Positions 29,591 through 41,266 of a stretch of 64,000 nucleotides of DNA are shown piece after piece. The notes under the pieces are model-generated. The model saw only the letters and a program-made list of their open reading frames with translations, was not told where the DNA came from and did not search any database. The DNA comes from Hyphomicrobiales bacterium (GTDB taxonomy: Bacteria; Pseudomonadota; Alphaproteobacteria; Rhizobiales; JAJFHB01), in contig JAJFHE010000021.1 in assembly GCA_021775755.1 (NCBI GenBank), positions 62,001 to 126,000 on the forward strand, written 5' to 3'. How positions within the stretch are numbered: position 1 is the first letter of the stretch; each line of letters opens with the position of its first letter. Position numbers and translations under genes: made by a program.

Positions 29591-29757
29591 GTGCACAAAA
29601 CTGCTGTCTATGCACACTGAGAGTGGATCGTGCTTAACCTCGAGAAGCATTTAGCCGCCGTACAGACTTCAATCAGCGTGTGCGATGACATAGTATCGCC
29701 TGGGGTGGCGGGCTGAGTGCAGTGCGGATTTTCCGCAAACGAACTGGGAGACATACC

Positions 29758-30171
29758 GTGTTAAAGGAATTCAAGGAGTTCGCCGTCAAGGGCAATGTCG
29801 TCGACATGGCCATCGGCATCATCATTGGCGCCGCGTTCGGCACGATCGTTAAATCGCTGGTGAGCGACATTGTCATGCCGGTTGTCGGCCTGTTGCTTGG
29901 CAACGTTGATTTCACGAATGTTTTCATCACGTTGAGCGGCGATACCCACGCCACCCTCGAGGCTGCCAAAGAGGCCGGTGCGGTTACGATGAATATTGGC
30001 GTGTTCCTGAACGCCGTGATCGCCTTCGTGATTGTCGCCTGGGTCATGTTCCTGGTCGTCAAAGCCATGAACAGGATGAAGCGCGAGGAAGAAGAAGCGC
30101 CCGCCGAACCGGTCGAGCCGCCACGCAACGAGGTGCTTTTGGAAGAGATCCGCGATCTCTTGAAAAAGTAA
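29758..30171 (+). CDS. mscL: Large-conductance mechanosensitive channel
   Basis: GTG start; (M)[45 protein letters not shown] … [11 protein letters not shown]. Confidence 0.95.
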   Translation: MLKEFKEFAVKGNVVDMAIGIIIGAAFGTIVKSLVSDIVMPVVGLLLGNVDFTNVFITLSGDTHATLEAAKEAGAVTMNIGVFLNAVIAFVIVAWVMFLVVKAMNRMKREEEEAPAEPVEPPRNEVLLEEIRDLLKK

Positions 30172-30183
30172 CAGACCATCTGA

Positions 30184-30206
30184 GGCGCCGGGCGAACGCC
30201 CCGGCG
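30184..30206 (+). terminator. Probable intrinsic terminator downstream of mscL
   Basis: GCGCCGGGCGAACGCCCCGGCGC followed by ttcattccttt. Confidence 0.55.
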
Positions 30207-30217
30207 CTTCATTCCTT

Positions 30218-30895
30218 TCAGGTGCCGTCTTGTTCGTGGCGCAGCAGCCAGGCGAGCACCGCAACGGCGCACGCAGCACCGAGACACTCAGCCATGACGA
30301 ATCCGGGCAGGTCGATGGGCCGGATGCCCGAGAACGTGTCCGTCAGCGCGCGCGAAATGGCGACCGCCGGATTGGCGAACGAGGTCGATGCGGTAAACCA
30401 GTAGGCGGCGGTAATATAGAGCCCGACGAGCCAGGGGACTGCCTCTGCACGGAACTTCAGTCCGGCAAGGATCGTCGCCATGAGACCGAATGTTGCGACC
30501 CACTCGGCAAACCACTGCGCACCACCGGCGCGCACGGTCGTGGACACCTGCACGATGTCGAGTTCGAACATCGCGTGCGCCGCCCAGGTGCCGGCAAGAC
30601 CGCCGCAGATTTGTGCGGCGATATAGGCGCCGGCGCAGGCCGGCGCGATCGCGCGTTTGAGCGCAAAGCCGATTGTCACGGCCGGATTGAAGTGGGCGCC
30701 CGAAATGGGGCCGAACATGGTGATCAACACCACCAGGATCGCCCCGGTGGGAATTGTGTTGCCGAGCAGCGAGACGGCGGTGTCGTCGCTCAAGCGATCG
30801 GCCATGATGCCCGAGCCGACCACCGTGCACACCAAAAAGCCGGTGCCGAGTGCTTCCGCCGCCAGACGGCGGGACAAAGAAAACTGCATGATCAT
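30218..30895 (-). CDS. MIP/aquaporin family protein (AqpS-like by context)
   Basis: 225 aa; two NPA loops (GAHFNPAVT, SFANPAVAISR); abuts arsC directly. Confidence 0.88.
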   Translation of the reverse strand: MIMQFSLSRRLAAEALGTGFLVCTVVGSGIMADRLSDDTAVSLLGNTIPTGAILVVLITMFGPISGAHFNPAVTIGFALKRAIAPACAGAYIAAQICGGLAGTWAAHAMFELDIVQVSTTVRAGGAQWFAEWVATFGLMATILAGLKFRAEAVPWLVGLYITAAYWFTASTSFANPAVAISRALTDTFSGIRPIDLPGFVMAECLGAACAVAVLAWLLRHEQDGT

Positions 30896-31417
30896 TTACA
30901 CCCCATTCCCGGCTTCGGTATCGCTCTGGGTCGCGATGTTGTCGAGCGTTTTCTGCACGGATGCACGATCAAGTTCTGCAAGCGGCAGGTTGAGGAATCT
31001 CGAAATACGGGCGGACAGGAGCCGGTAACTTTCTTCAAAGGCGCCGGCCACTTGCGCGTCGCTGCCTGTCACCGCAGCCGGATCGGGGATGCCCCAGTGA
31101 ACGGTGGTCGGTCGGCCGGGCCATATAGGGCAGATTTCGTTTGCGGCGTTGTCGCACACGGTGAAAATGTAATCCATTGCCGGTGCGCCTTCGCCCGCCA
31201 GTTCGTCCCAGCTCTTGGAGCGAAAACCGCTTGTGTCGTGGCCGAGTTGCGCCAGCAGTGCCAGGGCTTGCGGATGAACCTCGCCTTTGGGCGCCGATCC
31301 GGCGGAAAACGAATTGAACCTGTCGGCGCCCTCGCGCGCCAGTATGGCTTCCGCGAAGATCGAACGCGCGGAGTTCCCTGTGCACAGGAAAAGCACGTTG
31401 GAAACGGATCGAGTCAT
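30896..31417 (-). CDS. arsC: Low-molecular-weight phosphatase-type arsenate reductase ArsC
   Basis: 173 aa; VLFLCTGNSARSIFAEAIL (CX5R-type loop), FTVCDNAANEICPIWPGRPTTVHWGIPDPA. Confidence 0.92.
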   Translation of the reverse strand: MTRSVSNVLFLCTGNSARSIFAEAILAREGADRFNSFSAGSAPKGEVHPQALALLAQLGHDTSGFRSKSWDELAGEGAPAMDYIFTVCDNAANEICPIWPGRPTTVHWGIPDPAAVTGSDAQVAGAFEESYRLLSARISRFLNLPLAELDRASVQKTLDNIATQSDTEAGNGV

Positions 31418-31598
31418 GCCGTGTGGTCTCCGACATTAGATGCAGTACCGGGAAGTACATATAGAACGGGGGCTGCGGTGCAACCCGGTGTTGACGCCAC
31501 GATGCGTGCCGCTAAGGTCCCAACTCGAACACCAGACGTCTACAATACCGTCGCGGCGTTGCGCGACATCCCTGTGGCAGGATTTGAGAGGGAAATGT

Positions 31599-32792
31599 AT
31601 GTCCAGCCCGGCTGAACTGATGAGCAAATTGCGTCCTGAAGCATCGCGCGAACCGGAAAGCGGCATCATTTCGATCTTCAACTATGGCCGGGACCGTGAG
31701 GGCATCATTCCGCTTTGGGTCGGGCAGGGCGATACGCCGACGCCCCGCTTCATCTATGAAAGCGCGGTGCGCTCCATGGAGGCCGGCGAGACCTTCTATA
31801 CTTACCAGCGCGGCATACCGGAACTGCGCCTCGCGCTGGCCGACTATCACGCAAGGCTTTACGCGCGCTCCTTCGATCCGGAGAACTTCTTCGTTACCGG
31901 GTCCGGAATGCAGGCCATGCAGACCGTCATTCAGGCAGTGGCGGGCAAGGGCGATGAGGTTGTGCTCGCCAGCCCGGCCTGGACCAATTACCCGGCGCCC
32001 CTGCGTCTCGCCGGCGTGCAGCCGAGAGAGGTGCCGCTGAGTTTCGCCAATGGCCGCTGGAATATGGATCTTGATCGCATGTTCGATGCCGTCAACGCGC
32101 GCACGCGCGCCATGGTCATGAACACGCCCTCAAATCCGCTCGGCATCAACATGAGCGCGGATGATATCCTCGCGGTGCGCGACTTCTGCCGAAAACGCGG
32201 CCTATGGTTGATTGCCGACGAGGTCTATGCGCGTTTCAATTTCGGCGTTGGCAACGGTCCCGGCAATCTGCCGCCGTCTTTCCTCGACATCTGCGATGAG
32301 GAAGAGCAGTTCCTGATGGTCAACACGTTCTCAAAGAACTGGGCGATGACCGGCTGGCGCATTGGCTGGGCCATTGCGCCGAAGGCTATCGGGCAGACCC
32401 TCGAAAACATCATTCAGTACAATACATCCGGGGTTGCGCAATTTATGCAGCGTGCCAGTGTCACGGCTCTGGAAGAAGGTGAAGAATTTCTCACCGCCCA
32501 GGTGGAACAGGCGCGGGCCGGACGTGACATTGTCTGCAACGCGTTGCGGCAGGTTCCCGGAGTGCAGTTTCAGGAGCCTGAAGGTGCCTTCTATCTGTTC
32601 TTTTCCGTTGAGGGTTGCACAGACGCGGTGGAACTGTCGCGCCGTATGATCGACGAAATCGCGGTTGGTGTCGCACCCGGTCCGGCTTTCGGGCCGGGTG
32701 GCGACGGGTTCATGCGCCTGTGTTTCGCGCGCTCCGCCGACAGTCTGGAAGAGGCCATGAACAGGCTTGTGCCATGGCTGTCTAAGCGCTGA
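31599..32792 (+). CDS. Pyridoxal-phosphate aminotransferase class I/II
   Basis: MSSPAELMSKLRPEASREPESGII..; TYQRGIPELRLALADYH, NTPSNPLG, NTFSKNWAMTGWRIGW. Confidence 0.92.
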   Translation: MSSPAELMSKLRPEASREPESGIISIFNYGRDREGIIPLWVGQGDTPTPRFIYESAVRSMEAGETFYTYQRGIPELRLALADYHARLYARSFDPENFFVTGSGMQAMQTVIQAVAGKGDEVVLASPAWTNYPAPLRLAGVQPREVPLSFANGRWNMDLDRMFDAVNARTRAMVMNTPSNPLGINMSADDILAVRDFCRKRGLWLIADEVYARFNFGVGNGPGNLPPSFLDICDEEEQFLMVNTFSKNWAMTGWRIGWAIAPKAIGQTLENIIQYNTSGVAQFMQRASVTALEEGEEFLTAQVEQARAGRDIVCNALRQVPGVQFQEPEGAFYLFFSVEGCTDAVELSRRMIDEIAVGVAPGPAFGPGGDGFMRLCFARSADSLEEAMNRLVPWLSKR

Positions 32793-32995
32793 GTATCCGC
32801 TGCCTGCCCGCAAAGAAAAACCCAACAGAACTCCAAGAAAACACCCCCGCAATGCTTCGAATTCTTGACGGTCCCGGTTGTATTCGCCGGAAACTGCCCC
32901 CTTAACTCGACATTAAGCGCACCTGTTGTAGGGTTTGGGGAAATAGCGGGAATGGGCCGGTCTTTTGCAGGCAATACCGCAAGACAGGGACGCAG

Positions 32996-34843
32996 ATGAA
33001 TTCACAAGCACAATCGGCTGAGCCGGTCGCGCCAGCCAAACTTGGCAGACCGATCGGTGAAATCATTGCCGTCACGGGCGCACGCGCAACCGTTCTCCTG
33101 AAGGAAAGCGGAAGCAACGAGGCGGGCGAGGCCGCTCCGCTTATCGGTACTTTGCTCACAGTAGACACCAATGTTGCCGTGGTGATTTGCCAGATCACCT
33201 CAATGCGGCTGAATGAACGCGCAACGGAACTCGACAATGTCGTCGGCCGCGTCGTCGAGGTCGAACTGGTTGGCGAACTGCCGCGCCAGGATGACGGTTA
33301 CCTGCGCACCTTCCGCCGCGGTGTATCGATCTATCCCGGCCTTGGGGATCTCGTCGCCCCGGCCTCGCATCTTGTGCTCGAAAAGGCTTATCATTTTGGC
33401 AATTTCGATGCCATCGAGATCGGTGGTGTGCGCCAGGACATGTCGATCCCGGCCGTGCTCAAAGTCGATGATATGCTGAGCAAGCATTTTGCCATTGTCG
33501 GTTCCACCGGCACCGGCAAATCCTGCACCGTCGCCCTGGTGTTGCGTCAGGTGCTGCACAAACACCCCAATGCCCACATCGTATTGCTGGATCCGCATAA
33601 CGAATACGGCAACTGCTTCGGTGACTTTGTCGAACTTATCGATCTGAGCACACTCTGCCTGCCGTTCTGGCTTTTGAATTTCGAGGAAATCGTCGAAATT
33701 CTTATTGGCGATCCGGTCGAGAACGCCGATGAAGTCGACATCCTGCGCGACATGATTCCAACGGCGAAATATCAGTTCGCGACGAACGGCACGCGCTCGC
33801 CGCTGCTGCGCGCCCGCGGTGGCGGCCTCGGCGCGCGTTTTTCCGTCGATGTGCCGATGCCCTATCGGATTTCCGACATCATCGCTCTCATCGACCAGAA
33901 CATGGGGTTGCTTGAAAACAAGCGCGAACTTCGTCCTTACAAACGCCTGAAGGCCCGTATCGAATCGATCAAGAACGATCCGCGCTACAATTTCATGTTC
34001 GCCAACCTGACGGTTCAGGACGATCTGCCCTCCATTCTCAAGCGGCTGTTCCGCATTCCCGTTGACGGCAAGCCCATCAGTGTCATCCAGTTGCTCGGAT
34101 TGCCGGGTGAAATCGTCAACGTGATCGTATCCGTTCTGGCGCGCCTTGCCTTCGATCTTGCCATCTGGTCGGAAGGCAAGGTTCCCATGACGTTCGTCTG
34201 CGAGGAAGCGCACCGCTATGTTCCCCGTGACAACGCACTCGGGTTCGAACCGGCCAAAAGGGCCGTTTCGCGCATCGCCAAGGAAGGGCGGAAATACGGC
34301 CTTTCACTGTGTATCGTGAGCCAGCGTCCAGGCGATGTTGACCCGTCGATCTTCTCGCAGTGCTCGACCGTCATGACGATGCGGCTCTCCAATGAGCTGG
34401 ATCAGAGTATCATCCGCTCCGCATTATCTGAGTGTTCGGCCGGGCTGCTTGCCTTCGTGCCCTCGCTTGGCGAGCGCGAAACCATCATTTTCGGCGAAGG
34501 CGTGCCGCTGCCCTCGCGCATCATGCTGTCCGAACTGCCGCGCGAAGCGCTGCCGAGCGGCGATACGGCGAAGTTCTCGACCGCCTGGTCGGCCGATACT
34601 GTCGATGATGGTTTCGTAGATGACGTTGTGGCGCGCTGGCGCGCCATTGGCATGAACGACGATGCGGTTATGCCCGGAACGGCGGAGGCGCACAACGACC
34701 ATCATCTGGCTCCGGCAAACGGCAATGGCCATGCGAATGGCAACGGTCATGCGAACGGATTTCATGATGCTCCGCCTGAAGGCGCCGCGCGCTCCGACGA
34801 CGAGTTCGGCGAACTTATGTCGCGCATTCGCAACCCCGGCTAG
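32996..34843 (+). CDS. HerA-like ATPase (DUF87/FtsK-HerA superfamily)
   Basis: 615 aa; [69 protein letters not shown]. Confidence 0.9.
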   Translation: MNSQAQSAEPVAPAKLGRPIGEIIAVTGARATVLLKESGSNEAGEAAPLIGTLLTVDTNVAVVICQITSMRLNERATELDNVVGRVVEVELVGELPRQDDGYLRTFRRGVSIYPGLGDLVAPASHLVLEKAYHFGNFDAIEIGGVRQDMSIPAVLKVDDMLSKHFAIVGSTGTGKSCTVALVLRQVLHKHPNAHIVLLDPHNEYGNCFGDFVELIDLSTLCLPFWLLNFEEIVEILIGDPVENADEVDILRDMIPTAKYQFATNGTRSPLLRARGGGLGARFSVDVPMPYRISDIIALIDQNMGLLENKRELRPYKRLKARIESIKNDPRYNFMFANLTVQDDLPSILKRLFRIPVDGKPISVIQLLGLPGEIVNVIVSVLARLAFDLAIWSEGKVPMTFVCEEAHRYVPRDNALGFEPAKRAVSRIAKEGRKYGLSLCIVSQRPGDVDPSIFSQCSTVMTMRLSNELDQSIIRSALSECSAGLLAFVPSLGERETIIFGEGVPLPSRIMLSELPREALPSGDTAKFSTAWSADTVDDGFVDDVVARWRAIGMNDDAVMPGTAEAHNDHHLAPANGNGHANGNGHANGFHDAPPEGAARSDDEFGELMSRIRNPG

Positions 34844-34888
34844 CCCGCTTCCATGTGAGCGTGAAACGGTCGAAGGTCGTCGCAACAG

Positions 34889-36505
34889 TTACCGCCCTCG
34901 GTATGAGTCCTCGCGGATCATGTCGGCGGCCTTTTCCGCGATCATGATGGTCGGCGAGTTGGTATTGCCGGATGTAATTGTCGGCATCACCGAGGCATCC
35001 ACGACCCGCAGGCCTTCAATCCCATGCACCCGCAGGCGCGCATCGACAACGGCGCCAGGGTCATCGCCCATGCGGCAGGTGCTGACCGGGTGAAATATCG
35101 TTGACGCGATATCGCCCGCGGCGCGGGCAAGGTCTTCATCGGAAACGATCATTGGTCCTGGTTTGAATTCTTCGGGCGCGTACTTGGCCAGCGCCCGCGC
35201 CCCGACTATGTGCCGTGTCAGTCTGACCGCGTCCGCCGCCACCTGCCGGTCGGCGGGTGCTGACAGGTAGTTCGGTTTAATGACTGGCGGCGAGTGCGGA
35301 TCGGCGTCGCGAATGTGAATGCTGCCGCGGCTTTCCGGGCGCAGGTTGCAGACAGACGCGGTGAAAGCTGGAAACGGATGCAGCGGTTCACCGAACTTCT
35401 CCAGGCTCAGCGGCTGTACGTGATATTCAAGGTTCGGCGTTTCGCGCGACGGGTCTGATCTCGCGAATGCGCCAAGCTGGCTCGGCGCCATCGACATCGG
35501 TCCCGACCGGAACAGTGCATATCTCAGAGCGATTTCCGCCTTGCCGATCAGGCTGCCCGACCACTCGTTCAGGGTGCGCGTATTGGAGACCTTATAGGCA
35601 CAGCGGATCTGCAGGTGATCTTGCAGATTTTCGCCAACTCCGGGCAGTGCGTGATGCACATCGATGCCATGAGACGTCAGGACCTCCGGCGCGCCGATGC
35701 CCGAGAGTTCGAGAATTTGCGGCGAGGCGACCGCGCCGGTCGACAAGATAACCTCGGCGGCGGCAACAATGTCCAGCGATTTGCCTGCCCGGTTTACCCG
35801 CAGGCCGCGCACGCGTTTGCCCTCAAACAACAGGCGCTCCACGTGCGTATTCGTTAAGACGGTGAGATTTGGTCGGCCGCGCGCCGGGTGCAGAAATCCC
35901 TTCGCGGTCGTCCAGCGGATGCCCTGGCGCTGGTTGACCTGAAAATACGACACGCCCTCGTTATCGCCCCGGTTGAAATCCTCGATCTCCGGAATACCCG
36001 TCTCCACGCAGGCGTCGCGGAACGCGTCGAGGATTTCCCATGATAGCCGCTGCTCGCTGACGTGCCATTCGCCGCCCGTTCCGTGATGCGCATCGCGGCC
36101 GCCAAAATGGTCCTCCGATTTCATGAAATAGGGCAGGACGTCATTCCAGCTCCAGCCCGGGTTACCCATCTGGCGCCACTGGTCGTAGTCGTTCGACTGG
36201 CCGCGAATATAGATCATGCCGTTGATCGCCGAACAGCCGCCCAGCACCTTGCCGCGGGGATAATTCAGCGCGCGCCCATTGAGGCCGGGGTCGGGTTCGG
36301 TTCGAAAACACCAGTCGGTGCGCGGATTGCCCTGCGTGTAAAGGTAGCCGACGGGGACATGGATCCAGAACTGATTATCGCTGCCACCGGCCTCGATGAG
36401 CAGCACTTTGCGCGCGGGGTTCTCCGACAACCGGTTAGCGAGCACGCATCCGGCCGATCCTGCACCTGCGACGATGAAATCAAATGTACCAAGCTCTTCT
36501 GCCAT
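34889..36505 (-). CDS. GMC family oxidoreductase (choline/alcohol dehydrogenase-like)
   Basis: 538 aa; [92 protein letters not shown]. Confidence 0.93.
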   Translation of the reverse strand: MAEELGTFDFIVAGAGSAGCVLANRLSENPARKVLLIEAGGSDNQFWIHVPVGYLYTQGNPRTDWCFRTEPDPGLNGRALNYPRGKVLGGCSAINGMIYIRGQSNDYDQWRQMGNPGWSWNDVLPYFMKSEDHFGGRDAHHGTGGEWHVSEQRLSWEILDAFRDACVETGIPEIEDFNRGDNEGVSYFQVNQRQGIRWTTAKGFLHPARGRPNLTVLTNTHVERLLFEGKRVRGLRVNRAGKSLDIVAAAEVILSTGAVASPQILELSGIGAPEVLTSHGIDVHHALPGVGENLQDHLQIRCAYKVSNTRTLNEWSGSLIGKAEIALRYALFRSGPMSMAPSQLGAFARSDPSRETPNLEYHVQPLSLEKFGEPLHPFPAFTASVCNLRPESRGSIHIRDADPHSPPVIKPNYLSAPADRQVAADAVRLTRHIVGARALAKYAPEEFKPGPMIVSDEDLARAAGDIASTIFHPVSTCRMGDDPGAVVDARLRVHGIEGLRVVDASVMPTITSGNTNSPTIMIAEKAADMIREDSYRGR

Positions 36506-36723
36506 ATCGGCTGAGAGTGTTACTTATCCCTCTCTTCCGGGGCAAGCCGTCTTCGCGCAGAGCGGGCAGAACCGGCCACATTCGAGTGCCGTTGCCGTGT
36601 CCGGGGCGGGCTGCCTGGCTGGACATGGGCCCCGTTGGGGGGGTATGAGCACAAGGTGAAAGGGTCGCTGGTCCATCGGGACCACCGCAGGTGCGCTAAG
36701 GTGCGCCGCGAATGGAGACGGGT

Positions 36724-38136
36724 ATGAAAATTTCGATCCTCGGCGCGGGATATGTCGGCCTCGTCAGCGGAGCCTGTTTTGCAGATCTCGGCTGGGACGT
36801 GACCTGCGTTGACATAGATTCCGAAAAGATCGCTTTGCTGAATTCCGGCGGTCTGCCGATATTCGAGCCCGGTCTGGAGGAAATCGTCAGCCGGAACGTG
36901 CAATGTGGCAGGCTCCGGTTTGAAGACACTCTGGATGAAGCCGTGCCGGCAAGCGACATCGTTTTCATTGCGGTCGGCACGCCGCCGCTCGAGGACGGGC
37001 GGGCCGACACCACGTCGGTGGCCGCCGCCGCGCGCGATCTCGCGCTCCTGCTTGCAGGCCACACCGTCGTTGTCATCAAATCGACTGTGCCGGTTGGCAC
37101 CGGGGCCTACATATCCCGGGTGATGTCGGACGCAAATCCAAAAGCTGACTTCGCCATTGCGAGCAATCCGGAATTTCTGCGCGAAGGAAACGCCATTCGC
37201 GATTTCCTCGAACCCGATCGCATTGTCGTCGGCACCGATGACGCCGCCGCCCGCGATATTCTGCATTCGCTTTATGCGCCCTTCGAACAGCGCGATATTC
37301 CAGTCGTCATGACCGATCAGGCAACCGCTGAACTGATCAAATATGCCGCCAACAGTTTCCTTGCGACCAAGGTTGCCTTCATCAACGAGATGGCTGACCT
37401 CTGCGACCAGATCGGCGCGAACGTTGACGATCTGGCGCGTGCCGTCGGTCTCGATGCCCGCATTGGACCGAGCTTCCTCAAGCCGGGGCCGGGCTATGGC
37501 GGATCGTGTTTTCCAAAGGACACTCTGGCGCTTGCCGCTCAGGCGCAGGAGGCCGATACGCCGGTGCGCATCGTCGAGGCGGTTGTCGCTTCAAATGCCC
37601 ACCACATCCGCCGGCTGGTCAAGAAAATTGCAGAGAACTGCACCGACGCCTGGGAACGGCTCGGCGTGGAAGACACCTCCCTGTGGGGTAAGTCGGTCGC
37701 CGTGCTCGGCCTTGCCTTCAAGAGCAACACCGATGATATCCGTTATGCGGCAAGTGTGGTGATCCTGCCCGAACTCATGAAACACGGTGCGCGCATTCGT
37801 GCCTACGATCCGGCCGCCATGGAGAATGCCCGTGCGGCAATGCCGGGCATCGAGTGCTGCGCGTCGGCGGCCGAGGCGCTGGCGGGAGCCGACGTGGCGC
37901 TGATCCTGACGGAGTGGCCGGAGTTCCGGGGGATGGACTGGTCGCTACTCGGGCCGCGCATGGCAACGCCGGTTCTTGTCGACCTCCGCAACCTCTATGA
38001 GCCCGCGGATGTCGCCGGCGACGGGGTGATGTATTATTCGCTCGGCCGCCCCGACGCGCTCGACATTGAACGTGAAGACGGCGAACAAATCGTCCAGATG
38101 TCGGACCATCGCGGCGGTGGTTCCAAAGCCGGATAA
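36724..38136 (+). CDS. ugd: UDP-glucose 6-dehydrogenase
   Basis: MKISILGAGYVGLVSGACFADLGWDVTCVDID…; GPGYGGSCFPKDTLAL. Confidence 0.95.
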   Translation: MKISILGAGYVGLVSGACFADLGWDVTCVDIDSEKIALLNSGGLPIFEPGLEEIVSRNVQCGRLRFEDTLDEAVPASDIVFIAVGTPPLEDGRADTTSVAAAARDLALLLAGHTVVVIKSTVPVGTGAYISRVMSDANPKADFAIASNPEFLREGNAIRDFLEPDRIVVGTDDAAARDILHSLYAPFEQRDIPVVMTDQATAELIKYAANSFLATKVAFINEMADLCDQIGANVDDLARAVGLDARIGPSFLKPGPGYGGSCFPKDTLALAAQAQEADTPVRIVEAVVASNAHHIRRLVKKIAENCTDAWERLGVEDTSLWGKSVAVLGLAFKSNTDDIRYAASVVILPELMKHGARIRAYDPAAMENARAAMPGIECCASAAEALAGADVALILTEWPEFRGMDWSLLGPRMATPVLVDLRNLYEPADVAGDGVMYYSLGRPDALDIEREDGEQIVQMSDHRGGGSKAG

Positions 38137-38148
38137 CCGCCCTACAAT

Positions 38149-39048
38149 TCAGGCGACCTTGCCGAGTCGTGCAAGAATGTCCGCCATGGTCGAGCCGAGT
38201 TCCGACGGGTTTGGCGCGATCGTGACATCGGCGCTTTTCAGAATAACCACCTTTTCCTGCGCCGATTCCCCGAATGCGGAAATGATGGCGCCCGCATGGC
38301 CCATGCGTTTGCCCTTGGGTGCGCTCAAGCCGGCGACATAGGCAACCACAGGCTTGGACATGTGATCGCGAATATACTCTGCCGCTTCGGCCTCCTGCGG
38401 TCCGCCGATTTCGCCGATCATCATGACGCCATCGGTTTCCGGATCGGCCTCGAACAGCTCCAGGATGTCCTTGAACGAGCTGCCGTTGATCGGATCGCCA
38501 CCGATGCCGACACTTGTCGAAACACCGATGCCGAAAGATTTGAGCTGCGAAGCCGCCTCGTAGCCGAGCGTGCCCGAGCGCCCGACAATGCCGACGCGGC
38601 CGGGCATGTAAATGTGTCCGGGCATGATGCCGAGCATCGCCTTGCCCGGCGATATGACGCCGGCGCAGTTCGGTCCGATGAGGCGCATGCGGTTGTCCTG
38701 GCGGTAGCGCCGCATGTAGCGTTTGACGCGGATCATGTCGCGTGCCGGAATGCCGTCGGTAATGCAGATACAAAGCTTTATTCCGGCATCGGCGGCTTCC
38801 ATGATCGCATCCGCCGCAAAGGGCGGCGGCACGAAGACAATACTCGCTTCGGCGCCGGTCTCATCGACCGCGCCTTTCACCGTGTTGAACACCGGCAGCC
38901 CGTCATGCGTCGTGCCGCCCTTGCCTGGTGTCACGCCGCCGACAATTTTGGTGCCGTACTCGCGCATCTCGGCGCTGTGGAACGTGCCGATGCGGCCGGT
39001 GAACCCCTGAATCAGGGTCGATGTCGATGCATCAAGAAGAATGGACAT
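38149..39048 (-). CDS. mtkB: Malate-CoA ligase / succinyl-CoA ligase-type alpha subunit
   Basis: SucD-like ILLDASTSTLIQGFTGRIGTFHSAEM; assigned MtkB from context with mcl and sgaA. Confidence 0.85.
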   Translation of the reverse strand: MSILLDASTSTLIQGFTGRIGTFHSAEMREYGTKIVGGVTPGKGGTTHDGLPVFNTVKGAVDETGAEASIVFVPPPFAADAIMEAADAGIKLCICITDGIPARDMIRVKRYMRRYRQDNRMRLIGPNCAGVISPGKAMLGIMPGHIYMPGRVGIVGRSGTLGYEAASQLKSFGIGVSTSVGIGGDPINGSSFKDILELFEADPETDGVMMIGEIGGPQEAEAAEYIRDHMSKPVVAYVAGLSAPKGKRMGHAGAIISAFGESAQEKVVILKSADVTIAPNPSELGSTMADILARLGKVA

Positions 39049-39073
39049 TGTTGCCTCCCGTTTCTTGGCGGGT

Positions 39074-40249
39074 TCAGTGTTTGGTTGCGGACCGCCATGC
39101 GCTCACCGCGCTTTTGGCAGCTTCTGCGAGGCTTGACGCGATGGTGATATCGAGGCCGCTTTCGCGCAGTATGGCGCGGCCTTCCTCTACATGGGTGCCC
39201 GCGAGCCGGACCACCACCGGGACATTTACATCCGTTTCGTGACAGGCCTTTACGACACCTTCGGCGACCCAGTCGCAGCGGTTGATGCCGGCGAAGACAT
39301 TGACCAGCAATGCTTGAACCTTGTCGTCAGCGAGCACCGCCTTGAATGCCTTGACGACACGTTCAGGCGAGGCGCCTCCGCCGATGTCGAGGAAGTTGGC
39401 GGGCTCGCCGCCTTCCAGCTTGATCATATCGAGCGTCGCCATGGCGAGGCCCGCGCCGTTTATGATGCAGCCGATTTCACCTTCCAGCCCGACATAACTC
39501 AGGCCCCGGTCCGCCGCATAGGTTTCGCGTGGATCCTCCTGCGACTTGTCACGCAGTTCCGAAACCTGCGGCACGCGGAAAAGCGCATTGTCGTCAAAGC
39601 TCATCTTGGCATCGAGTGCAATTAACCGGTTGTCGCCGGTAACGACCAACGGGTTGATTTCGACCATGCTCGCATCGAGTTCCTCGAACGCCTTGTAACA
39701 ACCAAGCAGGGTCCTCGCGGCCTCTCCGATGAGGGAACTTTCAAGGCCGAGCCCGAACGCAATTTCACGGGCCTGAAATTCCTGCATGCCGACAGCCGGT
39801 TCGATCGTCACACCCATCAGCGTATCCGGACGGTCGGCGGTGATGTCTTCGATCTCCATTCCGCCGGCGGCCGAGGCCACCACCATGATGCGCTCGCTCT
39901 TGCGGTCGAGAACGAAGCCGACATAGAGCTCCTGCTTGATGTCGAGGGCTTCTTCCACATAAAGGCGGTAAACGACCTTGCCGCGCGGACCGGTCTGGTG
40001 CGTCACCAGTCGGGAACCGAGCAGAGTTTCCGCGGTGTCCCAGATTTCGCGGTCGTTGCTGCACATCTGAACGCCGCCCGCCTTGCCGCGGGCGCCGGAA
40101 TGGATCTGCGCCTTGACCACCCACTTGGAGCCGCCGATTTCGCGTGCCCGGTACGTTGCCTGTTCAGGACTGTAGGCCAGTCCGCCACGCGGCACCTGAA
40201 TGCCAAAGCCCGTCAGGAGTTCCTTCGCCTGATACTCGTGAATGTCCAT
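39074..40249 (-). CDS. mtkA: Malate-CoA ligase / succinyl-CoA ligase-type beta subunit
   Basis: [27 protein letters not shown].., [38 protein letters not shown]. Confidence 0.85.
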   Translation of the reverse strand: MDIHEYQAKELLTGFGIQVPRGGLAYSPEQATYRAREIGGSKWVVKAQIHSGARGKAGGVQMCSNDREIWDTAETLLGSRLVTHQTGPRGKVVYRLYVEEALDIKQELYVGFVLDRKSERIMVVASAAGGMEIEDITADRPDTLMGVTIEPAVGMQEFQAREIAFGLGLESSLIGEAARTLLGCYKAFEELDASMVEINPLVVTGDNRLIALDAKMSFDDNALFRVPQVSELRDKSQEDPRETYAADRGLSYVGLEGEIGCIINGAGLAMATLDMIKLEGGEPANFLDIGGGASPERVVKAFKAVLADDKVQALLVNVFAGINRCDWVAEGVVKACHETDVNVPVVVRLAGTHVEEGRAILRESGLDITIASSLAEAAKSAVSAWRSATKH

Positions 40250-40267
40250 GCAACCTGTCCTTAAGCC

Positions 40268-41209
40268 TTATTGTCCCGCGGCGATCGCGTTGTTCATGTC
40301 GATGACATTCTGCGCCATGCGCGCCGATGCCGCATCGATCATTTTGCCGTCGAGGTCCGCCGCGCCCCGGCCTGCGGCCTCCGCTTCCTCTAGCGCAACC
40401 AGTATCCGTTTCGCGCGGGTCACTTCGACCTCGGGCGGTGAGAATACCTCGTTCGCCAACTCTATCTGCGAGGGGTGGATCGCCCATTTACCCTCGATCC
40501 CAAGGGCCGCCGCGCGGTTTGCCGCGTCGAGATAGCCTTCAGGATCGTTGAAATCGCCGAACGGCCCGTCGATGGGCCTGAGACCGTAGGCACGGCATGC
40601 AACGGTCATGCGCGAAAGTGCGCTGTGCCACTGGTCGCCCGGGTAGTGCGGGTTGAGGCCGCCGATGTTGGTCGTGCGCGCGCGATTATAGGCAGCGTAG
40701 TCGGCAACGCCGAAATGCATTGCTTCAAGACGCGGGCTGGCTTGCGCAATGGCCTCGACATTGGCCATACCGAGTGCCGTCTCGATCAGCGCTTCAAGCC
40801 CGATCTGGCGTTCGAACCGCTTGGCCATCTCGATCTGGTTCAAGAGCGCTTCCACGAGGTAGAGATCCGACGGCACACCGACCTTCGGCACCAAGATCGT
40901 GTCGACGAACTGGCCCGCCTGTTCCACTACATCGACCATATCGCGGTACATGTAGTGTGTGTCGAGACCGTTGATACGCACCGAAACGGTCTTGCCGGCG
41001 GCGACCCAGTCAATGTCGTTGAGTGCCTGGATAACATTGCGCCGCGCCTGTTCCTTTTCAGGCGGTGCGACGGCGTCCTCGAGATCGAGGAAAACGAAGT
41101 CGGCGCCGCTCTGGGCAGCCTTCTCGATCATCGTCGGGTTGGATCCCGGCACCGCGAGTTCACTGCGCTGCAGTCTCGTGGCAACCGGCTTGTAAATCGT
41201 GTGGCTCAT
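40268..41209 (-). CDS. mcl: L-malyl-CoA / beta-methylmalyl-CoA lyase (CoA ester lyase)
   Basis: MSHTIYKPVATRLQRSELAVPGSNPTMIEKAAQSGADFVFLDLEDAVAPPEKEQARRN; HPSQIELANEVFSP. Confidence 0.9.
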   Translation of the reverse strand: MSHTIYKPVATRLQRSELAVPGSNPTMIEKAAQSGADFVFLDLEDAVAPPEKEQARRNVIQALNDIDWVAAGKTVSVRINGLDTHYMYRDMVDVVEQAGQFVDTILVPKVGVPSDLYLVEALLNQIEMAKRFERQIGLEALIETALGMANVEAIAQASPRLEAMHFGVADYAAYNRARTTNIGGLNPHYPGDQWHSALSRMTVACRAYGLRPIDGPFGDFNDPEGYLDAANRAAALGIEGKWAIHPSQIELANEVFSPPEVEVTRAKRILVALEEAEAAGRGAADLDGKMIDAASARMAQNVIDMNNAIAAGQ

Positions 41210-41266
41210 GGCGGTTCCAGTCGGTTTCTTGTTGTCTCGCGGCGGCAATTGCGGGGAGGAGAGCCG

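Noticed and set aside
30230-31615. 461-aa plus-strand ORF
   Set aside because: Antisense to aquaporin and arsC.
33200-34213. 337-aa minus-strand ORF
   Set aside because: Antisense to the HerA-like gene; shadow frame.
34733-34770. aatggcaatggccatgcgaatggcaacggtcatgcgaacgg repeat-like stretch
   Set aside because: In-frame [14 protein letters not shown] tail of the HerA-like protein, not a CRISPR or intergenic repeat.
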